Shown here one piece after another: positions 35,825-45,273 of a stretch of DNA of 64,000 nt. Location of the stretch: assembly GCF_014109765.1 (NCBI RefSeq), contig NZ_CP059139.1, positions 868,001-932,000 on the forward strand, read 5' to 3'. Below the pieces are notes generated by a model. It searched no databases. It saw nothing but the letters and a program-made list of their open reading frames with translations, and was not told the DNA's origin. This DNA is from Pseudomonas berkeleyensis (GTDB taxonomy: Bacteria > Pseudomonadota > Gammaproteobacteria > Pseudomonadales > Pseudomonadaceae). The translations under genes and the position numbers were made by a program. Position 1 is the stretch's first letter, and every line of letters begins with the position of its first letter.

Positions 35825-36811
35825 TCAGGCTCGGGCCTTGAAGCTGCGGCCAATGGCCTCGACACCGGGCTGATAGTCGTTGTGTTCCACCGCCCGAAGC
35901 GTCCAGGCCAGCACACGCTCGGCGATACGTTCGTGCTGCTGGCTCATGGCATTGACCCGCAGTGGCAGAAAGTCCAGCAACTGGGTATCGCCGAAGGTGG
36001 CCAGGCGCACTGCTGGCCATTGCTCGTCGCCCTGCTCGCGTAGCGCATCGAATACGCCTTCGAGCAGCACGTAGGCGGTGGTCAGCAAGGCATCCGGCGG
36101 GCCGACTTCATTCATCAGCGTCTGCATCTCCCGGTAACCGCAGGCGCGGCTGAACAGCTCGCCGTGATAGACGCTGACGCGTCCGTCGAAACCAGCCAGC
36201 GCGGCATGGAAACCACGCTCGCGCGCCTGGCTGATGACCAGTTCCGCACGGGCGCCGAGCAGGGCGATATGCCGTGGCTTGGGTTTCAGCAGGCTTTCGG
36301 TCAGGGTGCGCCCGGCCTGCTCGTCATCGCTGACCACCGAGCGGATGTGCGTAGGTGACAGGGCCCTGTCCACCGCCACGACCGGCAGGCCGGCAGCGAC
36401 GATGGCGGGATACAGCGGGTCATCGGCAGGCAGGCAACTGGCGACGATCAGCGCTTCGCAGCGGCGCGAGCGGAACAGCTCGAGCAACTGCCGCTCGCTG
36501 CTCGGATCATCGTCTGAGCTGGCGATCAGCAACTGATAGCCGGCGGCGCGGGCCTTCTGTTCGAGCAGCTTGGCCAGGCGCGCGTAACTGGGGTTCTCCA
36601 GATCCGGCAGGATGAAGCCCAGGCAGCGGCTTTGCCCGCGGCGCAGACTGGCGGCCTGCTGATCCGGGCGATAGCCATGTTCTTCGACCACCGCCAGTAC
36701 CTTGGCCACGGTCGCAGGGCTGATGCGCCGACGTTCGGCCTGACCGTTGATCACGTAGCTGGCGGTGGTCACCGAGACCTGCGCCAGGCGGGCGATGTCG
36801 CTGAGTTTCAC
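35825..36811 (-). CDS. cra: Catabolite repressor/activator, LacI family
   Basis: A 328-residue LacI-type regulator. Residues 1-50 form the DNA-binding headpiece (MKLSDIARLAQVSVTTASYVINGQ) with the FruR-typical insertion ERRRIS, and residues 60-325 a periplasmic-binding-protein-like core. In Pseudomonas Cra represses fruBKA and is released by fructose-1-phosphate. The gene is divergent from fruB, with a Cra-type operator in the gap, which fits local control. Confidence 0.93.
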   Translation of the reverse strand: MKLSDIARLAQVSVTTASYVINGQAERRRISPATVAKVLAVVEEHGYRPDQQAASLRRGQSRCLGFILPDLENPSYARLAKLLEQKARAAGYQLLIASSDDDPSSERQLLELFRSRRCEALIVASCLPADDPLYPAIVAAGLPVVAVDRALSPTHIRSVVSDDEQAGRTLTESLLKPKPRHIALLGARAELVISQARERGFHAALAGFDGRVSVYHGELFSRACGYREMQTLMNEVGPPDALLTTAYVLLEGVFDALREQGDEQWPAVRLATFGDTQLLDFLPLRVNAMSQQHERIAERVLAWTLRAVEHNDYQPGVEAIGRSFKARA

Positions 36812-36926
36812 GGGCGCAGCACCATGCAGAGAAGAGGTTTCGAGCGTGTGAGCGCGGCGAGTCTACACCGACTCGACGACGACCGGGCTTCAAGGATTAC
36901 CCATTATCGGATAAGGTGCCAGCGTT

Positions 36927-36957
36927 TGATGAATCGTTTCAGCAATTCAATTCATCA
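36927..36957 (+). promoter_or_regulatory. Cra operator upstream of fruB, within a wider palindrome
   Basis: TGAATCGTTTCA (36930-36941) closely matches the FruR/Cra consensus TGAAACGTTTCA. It sits in a larger inverted repeat, TGATGAAT (36927-36934) and ATTCATCA (36950-36957), separated by 15 bases. The centre is about 113 bases before the fruB ATG and 124 before the cra start, so one site could serve both. Confidence 0.8.
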
Positions 36958-37048
36958 GCTAGTCTTGAAGGTGTTTGGGTGGTGTAAATGAGCGCCGAGT
37001 CCTGAACACCTTTTTCAATCAGAACAAGAATCCAAGCCGGAGGCACCC

Positions 37049-39910
37049 ATGCTCGAACTCGATGCCAGCCAAATTCAGATGGGCCGGGCGGCGGCGAACA
37101 AGGGCGAAGCCCTGGCCATGCTCGGCGATGCGTTGGCCAGTGCCGGCCTGGCCACTCCGGCTTACCTCGATGGCCTGCAGGCTCGCGAAGCTCAGGGTTC
37201 TACCTTTCTCGGCCAGGGCATCGCCATCCCCCATGGCACGCCGCAGACCCGCGATCAGGTATTGCGTACTGGCGTCAGCCTGATCCAGTTTCCGGCTGGA
37301 GTGGATTGGGGCAATGGCCAGCAGGTCTACCTGGCCATCGCCATCGCCGCTCAGTCCGACGAGCACCTGCACCTGCTGCAATTGCTGACCCGCGCCCTGG
37401 GCGAGGGTGACCTGAGCCAGGCGCTGCGTGAGGCCCGCGAGCCGGCGCAGATACTCGACCTGCTGCAGGGCGCACCACAGGCGCTGGCATTGGACGGCCA
37501 ACTGGTGGCGCTGGCGCAGCCTGCCGAAGACTTCGACGAATTGCTCTGGCAGGGCGCGCGCCTGTTGCGTCAGGCCGGCTGCGCCCGTAGCGGTTTCGCC
37601 CTCGGGCTGGCACGTGGCGAGCCGCTGCCGCTGGGCGATGGCCTGTGGTGGCTGCACAGCGAGGCCAGCGTCGAACGGCCAGGCCTGGCCTTCGTCACCC
37701 CAGCGCAGCCGCTGAGTTTTCGTGGTGAAGCGCTGCGTGGTCTGTTCTGCCTGGCCAGCCAGGGTGAGGCGCATCGCCAGGCGCTGGAGCGTCTGTGTGA
37801 TGTACTGATCGGTGGTCGGGCGGCGGCGTTCAGCGAAGCCAGCGATAGCCGCCAGGTGATCGAGGCGCTGGGCGGTGAGGTGCCGCCGGACTGGCCCAGT
37901 CTCAGCGTGCCACTGCTCAATGCCCATGGTCTGCACGCACGTCCGGCCAAGGTGCTGAGCGAGCTGGCGCAGGGCTTTGCCGGTGAGATCCGTGTGCGCC
38001 TGTTTGGCGACGCGGGCGCCGGAGTCTCGGCCAAGAGCCTCAGCCGCCTGCTGGCGCTGGGCGCGCGGCGTGGTCAGATGCTCGAGTTCAGCGCCGAACC
38101 GGCGCTTGCCGACAGCGCTCTGCCGGCCATTCGCGCGGCGCTGGAAAGTGGTCTGGGCGAAGCGGTCGAACCGCTGAGTGAAGCGTTGCCTGAAGTGGCG
38201 GCGCAGCTTGAACCGATTGAAGCGGTCGCTCCGGTTGCCGGCAGTCGCTTGCTGGCCGTTGGCGCCTCGCCCGGCATCGCCATGGGGCCGGCGCTGCTGC
38301 GTACGCCACCGACCTTTGCTTTCGCTGAGCAAGGTCAGGGTGTCGAGCAGGAGCGCGCGCGTCTGGAGGCGGCCCTGGCGGCTGTCACCGCGCAGATTCA
38401 GCGCCTGGTCGATGGCGCCGGTGTGGCGAGCATTCGCGAGATTTTCAGCGCTCACCTGGCCATGCTCGCCGATCCGGCGTTGCGCGAAGATGTCGAGGCC
38501 CGCCTAGGCAAGGGCGCGAGCGCCGAGGCGGCCTGGCAGGTCGAAGTCGAGGCGGCGGCCAAGCGTCAGGAGGCCTTGCATGACCCATTGCTGGCCGAGC
38601 GTGCGGCAGACCTGCGGGATATTGGCAATCGTGTGCTGGCGCACCTCTGTGGCGTCGAGTTGCCCAGTGAGCCGAACGAGCCCTACATCCTGGTGATGGC
38701 CGAAGTCGTGCCGTCGGACGTCGCTGGTCTCGACCGCCAGCGTGTCGCCGGTATCCTCACCGCGCGTGGTGGTGCTACCGCGCACAGCGCGATCATCGCT
38801 CGCGCCCTGGGCATTCCCGCTGTGGTCGGTGCCGGCGATGGTGTGCTGGCATTGGCGCAAGGCACGCCGCTGCTGCTCGATGGTGACAGTGGCCTGCTGC
38901 GCGTCGCCCCGGATGCAGCCGAGCGTGATCAGGCGCTGCATGAGCGTGAAGTAGCGCAGCAGCGGCGTGAGCAGGCGCATGCCGAGCGTTTCAGCGAGGC
39001 GCAGACCCGTGACGGTGTGCGCGTGGAAGTGGCTGCCAATATCGGCGCCAGTGGCGAAACCGCCGACGCGGTGGCGCTGGGCGCGGAAGCAGTGGGCCTG
39101 CTGCGTACCGAGCTGGTGTTCATGGAGCATGCCCAGGCGCCGGATCACGCTGCGCAGGAACGCGAGTATCGGCGTGTGCTCGATGCATTGGAGGGGCGTC
39201 CGTTGGTGGTGCGCACGCTGGATGTCGGCGGTGACAAACCCCTGCCTTACTGGCCGATGCCGGCTGAGGAGAACCCTTTCCTTGGTGTACGTGGCATTCG
39301 CCTGAGCCTGCAGCGCCCGGAGATTCTGGAAACCCAACTGCGCGCCTTGCTCGCCTCGGCCGATGGCCGCCCGCTGCGGATCATGTTCCCCATGGTCGGT
39401 TCGGTGGAGGAGTGGCGTGCGGCGCGTGACATGGTGCAGCGCCTGCGTGAAGAGATCGAGGTGCGCGACCTGCAGGTCGGCATCATGATCGAAGTGCCCT
39501 CGGCAGCACTGCTGGCACCCGTGCTCGCACGCGAGGTGGACTTCTTCAGCATCGGCACCAATGACCTGACCCAGTACTGCCTGGCCATCGACCGTGGTCA
39601 TCCGCAGTTGTCGGCACAGGCCGATGGCCTGCATCCCGCCGTGCTGCGCCTGATCGAAATGACCGTGACCGCTGCTCATGCGCAGGGCAAGTGGGTCGGC
39701 GTTTGTGGCGAGCTGGCCAGCGACCGCCTGGCCGTGCCGCTGCTGGTGGGGCTTGGCGTGGACGAACTGAGCGTGACGCCACGCTCGATCGGCCTGGTCA
39801 AGGCGCGCGTGCGTGAGCTGGACAGCCGCCAGGCGCGAACCCTGGCGGATCGTGCGCTTACCCTGGACAGTGCCAGCGCCGTGCGTGCGCTGGTCGCGGA
39901 GATGCACTGA
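37049..39910 (+). CDS. fruB: Fructose PTS multiphosphoryl transfer protein (EIIA-HPr-EI)
   Basis: A 953-residue soluble fusion. The EIIA domain (1-145) has its phospho-histidine in GIAIPHGTP near residue 62. A less conserved linker domain (150-275) is followed by HPr (about 285-370; LNAHGLHARPAKV, phospho-His near 297). Enzyme I fills the rest: the TARGGATAHSAII active histidine lies near residue 577 and the PEP-binding barrel carries GTNDLTQYCLA near 835. It passes phosphate from PEP to FruA. ATG at 37049 with AGCCGGAGGC upstream. First gene of fruBKA. Confidence 0.95.
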   Translation: MLELDASQIQMGRAAANKGEALAMLGDALASAGLATPAYLDGLQAREAQGSTFLGQGIAIPHGTPQTRDQVLRTGVSLIQFPAGVDWGNGQQVYLAIAIAAQSDEHLHLLQLLTRALGEGDLSQALREAREPAQILDLLQGAPQALALDGQLVALAQPAEDFDELLWQGARLLRQAGCARSGFALGLARGEPLPLGDGLWWLHSEASVERPGLAFVTPAQPLSFRGEALRGLFCLASQGEAHRQALERLCDVLIGGRAAAFSEASDSRQVIEALGGEVPPDWPSLSVPLLNAHGLHARPAKVLSELAQGFAGEIRVRLFGDAGAGVSAKSLSRLLALGARRGQMLEFSAEPALADSALPAIRAALESGLGEAVEPLSEALPEVAAQLEPIEAVAPVAGSRLLAVGASPGIAMGPALLRTPPTFAFAEQGQGVEQERARLEAALAAVTAQIQRLVDGAGVASIREIFSAHLAMLADPALREDVEARLGKGASAEAAWQVEVEAAAKRQEALHDPLLAERAADLRDIGNRVLAHLCGVELPSEPNEPYILVMAEVVPSDVAGLDRQRVAGILTARGGATAHSAIIARALGIPAVVGAGDGVLALAQGTPLLLDGDSGLLRVAPDAAERDQALHEREVAQQRREQAHAERFSEAQTRDGVRVEVAANIGASGETADAVALGAEAVGLLRTELVFMEHAQAPDHAAQEREYRRVLDALEGRPLVVRTLDVGGDKPLPYWPMPAEENPFLGVRGIRLSLQRPEILETQLRALLASADGRPLRIMFPMVGSVEEWRAARDMVQRLREEIEVRDLQVGIMIEVPSAALLAPVLAREVDFFSIGTNDLTQYCLAIDRGHPQLSAQADGLHPAVLRLIEMTVTAAHAQGKWVGVCGELASDRLAVPLLVGLGVDELSVTPRSIGLVKARVRELDSRQARTLADRALTLDSASAVRALVAEMH

Positions 39911-40830
39911 TGGCCCGAATCCTGACCCTGACCCTGAACCCGGCGCTGGATCTGACGCTGCGCCTCGACCGCCTGCAGCCCGGTGCGATCAACCGCTGCC
40001 ATGAGCTACGCAGCCACGCGGCCGGCAAGGGCCTGAACGTCGCCCAGGTACTGGCCGACCTGGGCCACAGCCTGAGCGTCGGCGGCTTTCTCGGGCGCGC
40101 CAATGCCGCGCCGTTCGAAAGCCTGATGCACAAGCGCGGCTTTCACGACCTGTTCGTCCGTGTGCCGGGCGAGACGCGCAGCAACATCAAGCTGGCCGAA
40201 ACCGACGGCTGCATCACCGACCTCAACGGCCCCGGCCCGCAGGTCGAGGTCGAACACCTGCAACACCTGGAAGAGGAGCTGGAGCCGCTGCTAGCCGGGC
40301 ATGATGCCGTGGTGGTAGCCGGCAGCCTGCCGCGTGGCGTTACCCCGCAGTGGTTCGCCGGTTTGCTGCGGCGACTCAAGGCCAGTGGCGTACCCCTGGC
40401 AGTGGACAGCAGCGGTGCGGCTTTGCAGGCGGCCCTGGGCGTCGCCCCCTGGCTGATCAAACCTAACGAGGAAGAGCTGACCGAGGTGTGCGGCAGCGAT
40501 CTGCCTGCCGCCGTGCAGACGCTGCGTACGCAGGGTATCGAGCACGTGCTGTTGTCGCGCGGGGCGGCTGGCGTCGACTGGCACGGCCCGGACATCGCCC
40601 TGCGCGCCATACCGCCACGTGTCGAGGTTGCCAGCACGGTCGGCGCCGGTGACTCGCTGCTGGCGGCCAGCCTGCACGGCCTGCTCGAGGGCTGGCCAGC
40701 CGAGCGCACCTTGCGCCTGGCCACGGCGGTGGCGGCGCAGGCGGTCACCCAGATTGGCTTCGGCATCCATGACCGTGAGCAACTGGCCCGTCTTGAAGCG
40801 GCCGTGCACTTGCACCCCATAGAAGAATAA
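39910..40830 (+). CDS. fruK: 1-phosphofructokinase
   Basis: A 306-residue PfkB-family sugar kinase. GGFLGRANA and the sugar-binding HAAGKGLNVAQ are near the N-terminus, and the anion hole with the catalytic aspartate is in TVGAGDSLLAASLHG near residue 242. It converts fructose-1-phosphate to fructose-1,6-bisphosphate. The ATG overlaps the fruB stop by one base (TGATG), so translation is coupled. Confidence 0.95.
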   Translation: MARILTLTLNPALDLTLRLDRLQPGAINRCHELRSHAAGKGLNVAQVLADLGHSLSVGGFLGRANAAPFESLMHKRGFHDLFVRVPGETRSNIKLAETDGCITDLNGPGPQVEVEHLQHLEEELEPLLAGHDAVVVAGSLPRGVTPQWFAGLLRRLKASGVPLAVDSSGAALQAALGVAPWLIKPNEEELTEVCGSDLPAAVQTLRTQGIEHVLLSRGAAGVDWHGPDIALRAIPPRVEVASTVGAGDSLLAASLHGLLEGWPAERTLRLATAVAAQAVTQIGFGIHDREQLARLEAAVHLHPIEE

Positions 40831-40842
40831 GAGGCACCCATC

Positions 40843-42570
40843 ATGAATCTGCTGATCGTCACTGCCTGCCCCAATGGCCAGGTCACCAGCGTGCTGTGTT
40901 CGCGCCTGTTGCAGGCTGCTGCCGAGCGCCTGGGCTGGCAAACCCGTGTCGAGGTGCACGACGCGCGCGCGATTGGTTCGCCATTGAGCGAGGCGCAGAT
41001 CGCTGCAGCCGACTGGGTGCTGGTGGTCAAGACCGGTGAGCTGCCGTTGAGCCGCTTTGCCGGCAAGCGTCTGTTTCAGGCCACGCCGGCCGAGGCACTG
41101 GCCGATCCGCAGCGTTTTCTGCGTGAGGCCGCCGAGCGTGCTCAGCCCTATGGTGAAAACAGCGAGCCCGTCCCGAGCGGGCGTCGTCGACTGGTCGCGG
41201 TCACTGCCTGCCCGACCGGCGTAGCGCATACCTTCATGGCCGCCGAAGCGCTGCAACAGGCGGCGCTGCGCATGGGCATCGAATTGCAGGTGGAAACCCG
41301 CGGCTCGGTCGGTGCGCGCAACCTGCTCGACGATGCGGCAATCGATGCGGCTGACGCCGTCCTGCTGGCCACCGATATCGAGGTCGACACCAGCCGCTTC
41401 GCCGGCAAGAAGGTCTACCGTTGCGGCACTGGTGTGGCGCTCAAGCAGCCGCAACAGACGCTGGAGCGCGCCTTGAGCGAGGCGCGCCCGCTGAGCGAGG
41501 CCGCGCCAGCCGAAGGCAAGGCCGCGCCCAGTAGCAGCGAGAAAGCCGGCCCCTACAAGCACCTGCTCACCGGCGTTTCCTACATGCTGCCGATGGTGGT
41601 GGCGGGTGGGCTGTTGATCGCGCTGTCGTTCGTCTTCGGGATCAAGGCATATGAGCAGGAGGGCACGTTCGCCGCCGCGCTGATGCAGATCGGTGGCGAC
41701 GCCGCATTCAAGCTGATGGTGCCGGTACTGGCCGGCTATATCGCCTATTCCATCGCCGACCGTCCGGGACTGGCGCCAGGAATGATCGGTGGACTGCTCG
41801 CCAGCTCACTGGGCGCCGGTTTCATCGGCGGTATCGTCGCTGGCTTCATCGCCGGCTATTCGGCCAAGGCCATCGCCCGCTGGGTGCGCTTGCCGGACAG
41901 TCTGGAGGCGCTCAAGCCGATCCTGATCATCCCCCTGCTGGCCAGCCTGATCACCGGTCTGGCGATGATCTACGTCGTTGGCAGCCCCGTGGCCGGTGTG
42001 TTGCAGTCGCTCACCCAGTTCCTCGACAGCATGGGCAGCACCAATGCCATCCTGCTTGGCGCGCTGCTTGGCGGCATGATGTGCGTGGATCTCGGTGGGC
42101 CGATCAACAAGGCGGCCTATGCCTTCTCGGTCGGCCTGCTGGCGTCGAGCAGCTACGCACCGATGGCCGCGACCATGGCCGGAGGCATGGTGCCGCCGAT
42201 TGCCATGGCCATCGCCACCGTGCTGGCGCGGCGCAAGTTCGCCCAGAGCGAGCGTCAGGCAGGCAAGGCGGCCGGGGTACTGGGCTTGTGCTTCATCTCC
42301 GAGGGGGCGATTCCCTTCGCCGCGAAGGATCCGTTGCGGGTGATCCCGGCCTGTATCGCCGGTGGTGCGCTGACCGGCGCACTGTCGATGTACTTCGGTT
42401 GCAAGCTGATGGCTCCGCACGGAGGCCTGTTCGTGCTGCTGATTCCCAACGCCATCAACCACGCGCTGCTATACCTGCTGGCCATCGTTGCCGGCAGTCT
42501 GCTCGCCGGCGTGCTCTACGCGCTGATCAAACAGCCCGAGGCGCAGCCATTGGCGGTCGAGGCGCAATGA
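40843..42570 (+). CDS. fruA: Fructose PTS permease EIIB'BC
   Basis: A 575-residue permease. Two EIIB-like domains lie in tandem: the first (1-100) has Cys9 in VTACPNGQV, probably a vestigial IIB', and the second (115-215) has Cys123 in VTACPTGVAH, the canonical phosphocysteine. An EIIC domain of eight or more membrane helices occupies about 235-565, with GGPINKAAYAF near residue 420. It imports fructose as fructose-1-phosphate. It begins 12 bases after fruK. Confidence 0.95.
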   Translation: MNLLIVTACPNGQVTSVLCSRLLQAAAERLGWQTRVEVHDARAIGSPLSEAQIAAADWVLVVKTGELPLSRFAGKRLFQATPAEALADPQRFLREAAERAQPYGENSEPVPSGRRRLVAVTACPTGVAHTFMAAEALQQAALRMGIELQVETRGSVGARNLLDDAAIDAADAVLLATDIEVDTSRFAGKKVYRCGTGVALKQPQQTLERALSEARPLSEAAPAEGKAAPSSSEKAGPYKHLLTGVSYMLPMVVAGGLLIALSFVFGIKAYEQEGTFAAALMQIGGDAAFKLMVPVLAGYIAYSIADRPGLAPGMIGGLLASSLGAGFIGGIVAGFIAGYSAKAIARWVRLPDSLEALKPILIIPLLASLITGLAMIYVVGSPVAGVLQSLTQFLDSMGSTNAILLGALLGGMMCVDLGGPINKAAYAFSVGLLASSSYAPMAATMAGGMVPPIAMAIATVLARRKFAQSERQAGKAAGVLGLCFISEGAIPFAAKDPLRVIPACIAGGALTGALSMYFGCKLMAPHGGLFVLLIPNAINHALLYLLAIVAGSLLAGVLYALIKQPEAQPLAVEAQ

Positions 42571-42717
42571 GCGCACGCCCCTGTTGCTCGGTTACACTGA
42601 GTTGAACAGCGCCTGGGAAGTAGGAGTCTGTTGAGTGAGCCAGGCGCCAATGCGCAGCGCTGGATCATCGTCGACTTCTTGGCGCAGTCGCCCTCACAAA
42701 GAAAGGATCTTTTGTAG

Positions 42718-44898
42718 ATGACTCAAGTTCTCGCGCATCGCTGGCGCTTCTTCCGTGCCGGCGGCTTCGACCAGGTGCAACTGGAAACCCCCGCCGACCT
42801 TGCCGCCCTGCGCGGTCTGGATCAGAAACTCTGGGCCAGCCTGGCCTGCCCGGTGAACAACCTGGAGCTGGATCGGCGCATGCTGCAGTACATCGACCTG
42901 AACAAGGACGGTCGTATTCGCGCGCCGGAAGTGCTCGACGTGGTCGATTGGACACTGGCGCGCCTGCGCGATCCCGCCGTGCTGTTTCAGGACGGCCCGC
43001 TGTTGCTGACCTCGCTCACCGACGATGCCGAAGGTGCCCGCCTGCGCCTGGCTGCACAGCGTCTGTTGGGCGTGCTCGGGCGTCCTGACGCCGAGAGCCT
43101 GACGCCGGCCGATACCGCTGATCTGGCGTTGCTGTTCCCGCCTCACGAATCCAATGGCGACGGCCTGGTGCCGGCCAGCATGACCGATGATGCCGAACTC
43201 AAGGCCGCCATCGCCGACATCATCGCCTGCCTGGGCGCGCAGACCGATCGCAGTGGTGAGCCCGCCATCGGTGCCGAGCAGATCACCGCTTTCTTCGACC
43301 AGGCGCGCCAGCTGCACGCCTGGCACGCGCGTGCCGCTGAACAGGGGCTGGATGCATTCGGTGAAGGCACGGTAGCGGCGGTCGAAGCGCTGAGCGCCGT
43401 GCGTGCCAAGATCGACGATTATTTCACCCGTGTGGCCATGGCCGAGTTCGACCCGCGTGCCGCGGCCCTGATGAACGCCAAGGAAGAAGAGCTGGTGCGT
43501 CTGGCGTCGCTGTCATTGGCCGATGCTGGCGAGGTGGCCGGCCTGCCCCTGGCGGTGGTGCAGCATGGCGACGAGCTGCCGCTGCACAAGGGCCTCAATC
43601 CGGCTTGGCAGGGTGCCGTCGACGAGTTCCGCCAGCGTGTGGTGGTGCCGGTCTATGGCGAGCAGGACAGCCTGTCGCGCGAGCAGTGGCAGCACCTGGT
43701 TGCACTGTGCGGCAACTACCTGGCCTGGCGCGCCGAGACGCCGGCCGTGGCGATTGCCGAGGTACTGGAGCGCGGACGCATTCTCGAACTGGTGGAGCAG
43801 GGCGCCGAGGCGCGCCTGCTGGCGCTGGTCGAGGAAGACAAGGCGGTGGCCGAGGCTGCCGATGGCCTGGTCGAGCTGGACAAGCTGATTCGCCTGCGTC
43901 ACGGCCTGGTCAAGCTGCTGCGCAACTTCGTGTCCTTCCAGTGCTTCTATGCCCGCCAGGAGAAAGCGGTATTCCAGGCTGGCGTGCTCTACATCGACGG
44001 CAAGAGCTGCGAGCTGGCGGTGGAAGTTGGCGATGTCGAGGCCCATGCCAAGGTCGCGGCGGCCAGCGACTGCTTCCTGCTCTACTGCGCCTGCACCCGC
44101 CGCGGTGAGCCGGTGCGCGGCAAGGAGACGCTGAACATCGTGGTGGCAGTGACGGCCGGTAGCGAGGGCGATCTGCAGGCTGGTCGCCATGGCCTGTTCT
44201 ATGACCGTGAAGGCAACGACTGGGATGCCGTGGTGGTCAAGGTGGTGCAGAACGCCATCAGTATCCGTGAGGCGTTCTGGTCGCCTTACCGGCGTATCTC
44301 CAGCCTGGTTTCCGATCAGGTACAGAAACTGGCGGCCAGTCGTGACGCTGACATGGTCAGCAAGACCGCGGCCAAGGTTGGTGAAACCGGAGCAGCGCCT
44401 GGAGCAGCGCCGGCACCTGCGTTCGATATCGCCAAGTTCGCCGGTATCTTCGCTGCCATCGGCCTGGCGGTCGGTGCGCTAGGGACGGCGCTGGCGGCGG
44501 TGGTCACGGGGATTCTGTCGTTGGCCTGGTGGCAGGTTCCGCTGCTGCTGCTCTGCGTGCTGCTGGCCATCTCCGGGCCGGCCATGCTGCTGGCCTGGTT
44601 CAAGCTGCGTCGCCGTAGCCTGGGGCCGATTCTCGACGGCAACGGCTGGGCGGTGAATGCCCAGGCCCGTATCAGCATTCCCTTCGGCACTGCGCTCACG
44701 CAAATGGCGGAACTGCCCAAGGGCAGCGACCGCGCGCTGCGCGATCCTTACGCCGAGAAACCGCTGGTATGGCCGTGGATACTGGCGCTGCTGCTGGCGT
44801 TGGGCCTGGGCTACTACGCCTGGAGCCAGGGTGTGTTTAGCCCGCAGCCAGAGGCACCGGCCGAAGCGGCGGAGCCCGTTCAGGACGCTGCGCAGTAG
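42718..44898 (+). CDS. Large EF-hand membrane protein of unknown function
   Basis: A 726-residue protein I cannot place in a characterised family. Residues 60-71 (DLNKDGRIRAPE) form a complete calcium-type EF-hand loop with D1, N3, D5, G6, I8 and E12. Residues 144-155 (ESNGDGLVPASM) and about 177-188 look like decayed EF-hands. A long helical acidic region (200-560) follows. Three membrane helices lie at the C-terminus (about 578-600, 606-628, 684-702) with an Arg-rich loop between the second and third, and a Pro/Glu/Ala-rich tail. No signal peptide, so the N-terminal body is probably cytosolic. AAAGGA precedes the ATG. It appears monocistronic, 147 bases after fruA. Confidence 0.75.
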   Translation: MTQVLAHRWRFFRAGGFDQVQLETPADLAALRGLDQKLWASLACPVNNLELDRRMLQYIDLNKDGRIRAPEVLDVVDWTLARLRDPAVLFQDGPLLLTSLTDDAEGARLRLAAQRLLGVLGRPDAESLTPADTADLALLFPPHESNGDGLVPASMTDDAELKAAIADIIACLGAQTDRSGEPAIGAEQITAFFDQARQLHAWHARAAEQGLDAFGEGTVAAVEALSAVRAKIDDYFTRVAMAEFDPRAAALMNAKEEELVRLASLSLADAGEVAGLPLAVVQHGDELPLHKGLNPAWQGAVDEFRQRVVVPVYGEQDSLSREQWQHLVALCGNYLAWRAETPAVAIAEVLERGRILELVEQGAEARLLALVEEDKAVAEAADGLVELDKLIRLRHGLVKLLRNFVSFQCFYARQEKAVFQAGVLYIDGKSCELAVEVGDVEAHAKVAAASDCFLLYCACTRRGEPVRGKETLNIVVAVTAGSEGDLQAGRHGLFYDREGNDWDAVVVKVVQNAISIREAFWSPYRRISSLVSDQVQKLAASRDADMVSKTAAKVGETGAAPGAAPAPAFDIAKFAGIFAAIGLAVGALGTALAAVVTGILSLAWWQVPLLLLCVLLAISGPAMLLAWFKLRRRSLGPILDGNGWAVNAQARISIPFGTALTQMAELPKGSDRALRDPYAEKPLVWPWILALLLALGLGYYAWSQGVFSPQPEAPAEAAEPVQDAAQ

Positions 44899-44906
44899 GT
44901 GCTTGT

Positions 44907-45018
44907 CTCCCCTCTCCCGCTTGCGGGAGAGGGGCATCCGACAACGCCGAGTCATCTGTATCACTCTCTCCCCATCCCTCTCCACTAGGCGTGCCCCCAA
45001 TAAATGGGAGAGGGGGCC
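44907..45018. repeat. CCCCTCTCCC hairpin repeat
   Basis: CCCCTCTCCCGC, TT, and the exact complement form a 12-bp hairpin (44909-44934). Further on, CATCCCTCTCC (about 44973) and GGGAGAGGGGGC (45006-45017) form a looser partner. The element follows the EF-hand gene by about 10 bases and could end its transcript. The gap from 44899 to 45273 contains only repeats. Confidence 0.7.
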
Positions 45019-45131
45019 GTCCGTGCCAAGGCGCGACTAATCGTTCGCCTGCCGACATGTGTCAGTCAATCACCTCAACCAGCCGGTAGGGCGTACTCGG
45101 TTTTGGCGTTCTGGCACGGCCTGCATGTTTG

Positions 45132-45219
45132 GTAGGGCGCCCCGATCCGCCCTACATGCTGGGTTCTTGTAGGAGCGGCTTCAGCCGCGAAAGCTGTTCG
45201 TGGCTGAAGCCACTCCTAC
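45132..45219. repeat. Mixed REPs, GTAGGGC and GTAGGAGCGGC families
   Basis: A short GTAGGGCGCCCCGATCCGCCCTAC palindrome, read as two halves about 12 bases each, precedes a full inverted pair of GTAGGAGCGGCTTCAGCCGC (45169-45219). A lone GTAGGGCGTACTC start occurs near 45087. Confidence 0.75.
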
Positions 45220-45273
45220 GGGTTGGAATGCTTAGCCGGCCTGCCCTTTGCGTATTGGCGGGTTTCACACGCC

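Noticed and set aside
38504..39907. Long open frame antisense to fruB
   Set aside because: It covers the highly conserved Enzyme I domain on the other strand; no domain or ribosome site of its own.
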